DNA of 64,000 bases from Ornithodoros turicata (lineage: Eukaryota > Arthropoda > Arachnida > Ixodida > Argasidae). Positions within the stretch are counted from its first letter, which is position 1. Each line of letters starts with the position of its first letter. Shown here one piece after another: positions 58,358 through 64,000 of the stretch. The position numbers and the translations under genes are program-made. The stretch covers positions 25,363,146-25,427,145 of the forward strand of contig NC_088209.1 in assembly GCF_037126465.1 (NCBI RefSeq), read 5' to 3'. Below the pieces are notes generated by a model. It worked only from the letters and a program-made list of their open reading frames with translations. It was not told where the DNA came from and did no database searches.

Positions 58358-58572
58358 ATCCTATCACCGGCTGTGCTGTCTGAGGTTTTCCCTGGGTATT
58401 CCGGAGACTTTCTAGACGAATGTCGGCACAATTCCCCCTGAAGTTGGCCCAGGACGCATACTAACCCCCCTGTCCCCCACTCCTTCCTGCTGTCCTCTCT
58501 CCATCTGTCCACGTCTGTATGCCGCTCATAGCCACAGTTGCTTCGCGGCGCTAATAGAGAACAAAAGAGAAA
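58358..58572 (+). repeat. SINE-2, 5' truncated, with target-site duplication
   Basis: It begins at GGCTGTGCTGTCTGAGG, so the tRNA-like head is absent. The 3' end is GCTTCGCGGCGCTAATAG. ACACCTCTTTAC (58346-58357) and ACACCTTTTTAC (58573-58584) flank it. Confidence 0.82.
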
Positions 58573-58584
58573 ACACCTTTTTAC

Positions 58585-60466
58585 TGCAATACTGTAGTAA
58601 ATAATCTCTACTGGGGACTAACATTGGGCTTTCGAGTGAAATGAATAGGTATGCAGATATATTCGCAGCTTCGTGCGTCGGAACGCTTCATTTCTTGTTC
58701 AGCAAGCAACTGCTAAACGAAACTCGTTATTGTCTCATTATGGTGTACGTGTGGAAATCAAGCACTGCTAAACGCCGTGAAGGTATATCAGTCGAAAATA
58801 CTGATACTTCACCGCATACAAAGGCCGTTAGGCGATACGCAGAAACAAGAAGCACCTATATCGCATATAGCAGGCAGGCATTATCATCTCTTCTCCTCTG
58901 GGCATCATCTCTTTATTTTTTCATCATCTCATCATCTGTTTGTACTTCCTGTGTGTAAGTGTACTGGGGTAGCCAGTTCGACTTCGTCGGAGCTAACTAA
59001 CATCCCCATATTTTTCTTTATCACATCACATCACATCACGCAACTATGAGGACTTCAGCTGTTGCTTAAAAAATGACAACTAGAAGCCAATCAATTAGAT
59101 TATATAGTAAGTTGACGTTCACTAACTTGGGACCGTCATATACCCTGGCTATAGAATGCCAAATCACGAACAAGGCAGAGAAACAAAAATAGAAAGCGTC
59201 GTATCGCGTCGGATTTTTGTCTTGCTTTTACGTCTTGTAATGTTAAATGAACTTCGGGAGCGATGTGCCAAGTTTGTGGAACCCCGAAAGTGACTATGTC
59301 GAATTGTTATTGTTTCAGACACAAAGAGATTTCATAACTGTGTTCTTCTTGGTTCTTTCCTAGAATTTATCAGCACGCTCGAACTAATTCAACTAAGTCA
59401 TTTACAGTTCGCTACGAGTACCTTACCATTCAGTCGTGCAGAAAAAAGGAGTTGAGTTTGAGTTTGATGCTATATATATATGTATAAAAGAAACTTTCGC
59501 AAAAGCTGGCGGTGCTAATATTAACGTAATCAGCTATACGCCTTACTGACAAAAAAATAAATAAAGAGAGAGAAAACAAAAGAAGAAAACGACACAGTCA
59601 GCTACTGTATGGGGCACGATATAGGCACGATTCAAATGAGGAGTTTCGCGTAAGCATCCGTAATTATGGGTGGCTGCAGCAATCAGCCGCAGCAGGGTTT
59701 TTCGCACCGCAGTTCAAATTGAGCTATCGCTCAACACAAGGTTTTAGTGGGCGTATTACTTTCGTGGGGGAGATGGTTTCCCAAGGGTACGCTTAAACGC
59801 GCATGTAGGGAAATACACTCTATCGGTGGCGGACCGCAATGTTCTCATCAAGGCAGTATATGTGGACCGAGGCAGTGGGAGTGCATTTGCATGCATAGAA
59901 GAGGAGTGTTAATAGGGTCGGTACGCAAATGAGCTTATTGCGGTACGATTCTAAGCTAACATATTATATGTTGAAATCAGTGGTGGTTGCCCATGATATG
60001 TGGGGTTCGTTACGATATCCTCAAAACTATATTTTTCTCATATAGAGCGAACTATGTTTGTATGCACAATTTGTGTACTGTCGGTTGGTTGATGGGTGAG
60101 TGGCGTGTTTATAGCTGAAAACTTATACTGGAAGCACTCTGTTGGTGCCGAGCTATTGCTCGGGGTGTAATACGATATTTGTAAAGACGAAGTTGCGTTC
60201 TAATACACGACGATGACGAACTAAGATGCTGCATACACGCGCATGAAAACTGTTACACAATCATTTGGGTTGATTTTCTTTTTCCCTTATTAGATGCTTT
60301 TGCGCCAGAAAAATCGAACTCATCATCAACGCCATTTCCTTTTCCGTGGCCGTCCTCGTGTTGCAGTGCTAGTTCTTGTGTTTGTTACAAAATCGTTACT
60401 GAAGATGTACAAATGATCTAGGTAGGTTTTCAACCTCCCATCCACATTTTTAGTTTTGCACCTTTT
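58585..60466. other. Unassigned
   Basis: CATCATCTC repeats near 58903-58940 and CACATCA repeats near 59023-59038. No supported gene. Confidence 0.5.
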
Positions 60467-60712
60467 TACACCTTTCGGGTGCAAGTGACTTGCCCTGTGG
60501 CACACGCCTCTGTGGCATAGGTTTCACACCATACGGAAAGGTGTCTTGGAAACCACCCTTCTAAATGTGCTGTTCTTCGCAAAAAGTATCCATTCCAAAA
60601 GCCACATTCTACAGAAAACACAATTTCAGAGGTGTGTTTTCGATTTGAACACTGTTCCAAATGGGTACTTTGCCAACACCTTTTTTTTTCAACACTGTTA
60701 TTACACCTTGCG
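60467..60712 (+). repeat. Dispersed repeat R13, copy 2
   Basis: CACCTTTCGGGTGCAAGTG, CTTCTAAATGTGCTGTTC and later blocks match 13914-14225 in order. Confidence 0.6.
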
Positions 60713-62834
60713 GTCGAGCCTGTGGAATAAAACGAGGGTGTTTATTTATAAAGAAGCCATCCTTCAACACGCCGAAGCGTGTACAAAACTTTACTCTGTA
60801 GGACACGATGCGCTACCACAGTGCGAATGTCAAAGAGTCTAGTTCTGCGCTTTTCACAATCATGGTTTTCCTCAATAGTAAATTACACGGAGGGAAATTC
60901 CCATGATGAGCGACATTAGTCGTGTTGAAGCCACACATATGACCATGGAGCACTCAACCAAAACGAGAACTTGGAAAGGTAAAAAAAAAAAAAAAAATAG
61001 GTAGAACAGGACTAAAAGAAGCCCCGCAGTGTACTACCGTGCCTGCCGCGGCCAAAACAAATGTTCCCACTTTCCAATTAGAGTTCGTGCTAAGAGCACA
61101 GGGAAAGAACAACATTTTGAGGCGCGTAGCCCAGTTTTCTTGTAATTACGCAGCTATGGGTCCACGGAATGCCCAAGTTACGGGTGCTATATTTTCCTGG
61201 CATTGTAAAACAACCGTTCTGTTCTCCCGGAAAGCGTGAAAGGCCTTATAATTTCTTCTAGATTGCATAGTTTCTGCTCGTCCATGAAAAAAAGGTCACA
61301 GTTAAGAGATGGACATGATAGAAAAATATAAGGGCGGAACAATAACAGGTTGTCGTTTTGATATGAGTGTTATGTTTATGGCCACAGGAAATGTTATAGT
61401 CTTCGAGTTTATTTACCGGAGTTCTGAAATTTTTATTCTGAGCACTGCGCGGTCTAACCTAATTATCATAAATCTCTCACCTCGTGAGTGTATATATGTA
61501 TTCATTTTTACAAAAGTGCTCATTCTCTGTTTTTTAGAAATAAACTCAAACTTGGGGGCAATTGACTCAAACCCACCTCCTTCCCATATCACTCATTTAA
61601 TCTATTACGGGGGACGGAAGCGCAAGTGAGGCTGTGGGACACACCAGGTCATCGTCCTAGGAGGAGGAGGACGAGTCATTGAAATTCAGCGGACACTGTA
61701 CATACGCAGATTATAAAGTGCATCAGTTACGGCTTGTCAATAGCTTTTCAAACAAGAACCGCGCATATTTACGTCGCTGCTACAAGTCGTATGTTGCACT
61801 ATGCCGGCGTCCACGTTGATGGAGGTATGTTTCTCTTTTCCAGTGCAATCAAATAAATATAGGACCCTATATATCCACTTGCTTCTTCAGCAACAAAAAC
61901 AAAAAAGAAAGAAGAAACAAACTCAATTAGAGGGGTCTGCGATGTTTTGGGCGTGAATTTACTTTGGTGACCCTTAATTTACCCTAAACCATAACGTTAC
62001 ATAAATTTTTTTAAGTATCAGCCACATAAATGATAGGAAAGACATAAACTGACGTCAAAGTAAACCATCGACTAGTTTTGCTACCTCCTCCGCTGAAACC
62101 AGAAATGCGACTTGTTGTAACGAGTGGAGAGTATGTTTCTCGATGAAGCGTGAAAATTCTAGAGATTCTGATTCAGTCCTCGACAAATTCGTACCTTACC
62201 ATTGTTCTGATGTAGGTAACAGGGAAGCATCCCATGTCATCATCACTTCTCCTTCATTTATTATTGTTGTTGTTGTTGTTATGCACGTACTCCGTGTCAG
62301 CGAGATGTCTGCACAATTTATCACATGTAGACTCAGGATGAATGAACGAAAAAAAAAAATGAAAGAAAGAAACGCCCATGATGAAAAACGGGTATTTTGG
62401 ACACTTGCGGATATTTCGGTCTTGTTTTCAGCGTTGAAACGCGGATAGCACCACGGAGCTCTTGCGACGCACATATTTAATTTTCAAAAAAGACCGTGTT
62501 TTGGTCGTGCGATCATCTATGATCGTAGTTTCGCCCGCGAAAGAAACTGACGCTCGCGAAAAGCTTGAGAAAGTAACGAATGCTGTTCCTATAATTATGA
62601 TGATGATGTGGCGAAATTTTCCGCACTAGAAATAAAGTGATATCCCATTGCCGTATAGAGCGGTACTCCGTACTACGAAAGGGAGGTTAATGATGATAAA
62701 GGAATGTGAAGAAAGAAAGAAAAAAACGGGGAGGAGGGGGGGGGCATTCTTTCTGTTGGAGTCTTCTGCGGGGTTTTCGCCGATAGAATTCGCTTTGATG
62801 GCTTTCGTGACGTTAATTCTGTTGACGAGTTCAT
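60713..62834. other. Unassigned
   Basis: A poly-A run lies at 60982-60997. A (GTT)n stretch at 62264-62280 may be a LINE tail. No supported gene. Confidence 0.5.
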
Positions 62835-62835
62835 G

Positions 62836-62996
62836 CACTCTAAAAATAGAACCGCATAGCACACTCTGCGCCAACCATTGCCACGAATGATAGCGTTATC
62901 GCTTCTGATTCGCAGAGAGAGGGGGTGTACGCCTTTTTGTGGCCATTTTCATATATCCAAGTTTCCACAAAAATGCGAATGCCTCCCTTTGGTGAG
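62836..62996. mobile_element. MITE-1 fragment
   Basis: CACTCTAAAAATAGAACCGC, CATAGCACACTCTGCGCCAACC, GATAGCGTTATCGCTTCTGA and GGTGTACGCC. The right arm is lost after the centre. Confidence 0.7.
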
Positions 62997-64000
62997 CTGC
63001 AACACTAGTTGACTCTTCTGAAACAGCTGAATAACCTCTCGCAGGTGACGTTGACGGCATATCATGCGACACGTAAGATGGCGTCAAACCCTGCGCATCG
63101 CGACGCGTACTTTATTTTAGCTACTACACTAGGTATACCACTCAGCAATTCAGACTCAGATTTTTGTTGTTACTCCAAGATATTTATAGTTTATATTGAT
63201 CGGAGCACTGAGAGGGCAAGCCCTGTTTCCAAATTCCAGATGGCATCTAATTGCACCTCCTCCTATAAGTTTTACAACTCCATATAAGGTGCCACTTTAG
63301 GGAGCCCTGCAAGGGACACCGTTGCAGCGACCGGACTGGAACGGACGAATCCCCTCTCGGCATTCCGGTCCATTCACCCTATACCTGGCATCCGACTTGT
63401 ACACGTCACGAGCACCATGCTCGACACTAATTTGGACCTATCTTTCGACCGGTGTTTTCGGGCCCCGAAAGGACCTCTCCCGCAGGCACGAGGAAATCGC
63501 ACCCGCGCGGCTTGTATACCACATGCTGCGCGCCGCTGTGTCTGACGCGCGCGCGCGCACAGAGCCGACAATTATTGCAGACCCCAGGTCGTTTAGTGAT
63601 TACGGCTAAACTTAGATTGCATTTAGCCTAATCGGAATAACTGTGGCACTCGCCAGATTGCGGCGGAATAATATTGCTCGAAAGAGCCAAGCCTACCTCC
63701 TGGCCATGCGATTTTCATTAGTTTAATACATGTTTACGTTCTTTCAACTCGCGTTAATCGTTCGGTTATGAGGGTGTTTCGCTTGCACAACGAAATAATG
63801 GCAGACTATAAATGCTACACAACCACTTTTTTTTTTCTCGCCTTAAGAGATAGACGGGCATTTCTGCATGTAAACCAAGTCGTATACTGATTGGTCCAGA
63901 CATGTAATTAGGAACTGATAGAATAGTTAGGAAGCAAGCGAGCTGGTGAAATACAGTAGATCCATACTGAAGAACCCCGAGACGAGGGACACGGAAATAA
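62997..64000. other. Unassigned
   Basis: A GC-rich stretch at 63460-63560 with (GC)n. No supported gene. Confidence 0.5.

Overview
This window reads as nuclear DNA of a tick or a close arachnid relative. It has long intergenic stretches, moderate GC, introns bounded by GT and AG, and a dense load of short transposon remains. The tick assignment is inference. It rests on tRNA-derived SINEs that resemble, from memory, the Ruka-type SINEs of ticks, plus the general repeat style. The species is not resolved.

Only two loci are convincing protein-coding genes. Both lie on the + strand about 2.3 kb apart (25385-27185 and 29512-30122). Each has two exons with a phase-0 intron at the same protein position. 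They encode small (161 and 144 residue) related proteins, so they are almost certainly tandem duplicates. Their conserved C-terminus ends in a beta-hairpin-like motif with NGKEQPLQ that recalls the C-terminal end of DNAJB6-type Hsp40 chaperones. No J domain is encoded. This J-less, DNAJB6-tail-like pair is the most interesting content of the window.

The rest is mostly repeats. (1) At least five SINE-like groups: Ruka-like; a group with a type-II-tRNA-like head and an A-rich tail; a group with an (ACC)n tail; and two further tRNA-like groups. Several copies keep target-site duplications. (2) 5'-truncated LINE remains of two kinds. One has an RNase-H-bearing ORF2 and a (GTT)n tail. The other is CR1/Jockey-like with a (TAAA)n tail. 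(3) A dead mariner (54025-55206) with TA duplications and its centre replaced by a fold-back insert. (4) Several palindromic MITE families. The commonest (MITE-1, about 249 bp) is nearly a complete palindrome, present intact at 14325-14573 and 34370-34618 and as fragments or nested copies at several other places. (5) Microsatellites, one inside a dispersed repeat.

Layout: 1-25 kb, repeats and unassigned DNA; 25-30.2 kb, the gene pair with SINE-3 fragments and a promoter-like repeat between them; 30-45 kb, nested MITEs and SINEs, including a three-level nest at 37036-38102; 45-58 kb, LINE remains, an unexplained 249-residue ORF, the CA-rich repeat, the mariner and more SINEs; 58-64 kb, mostly unassigned DNA. 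Nothing suggests bacterial, viral or organellar sequence.
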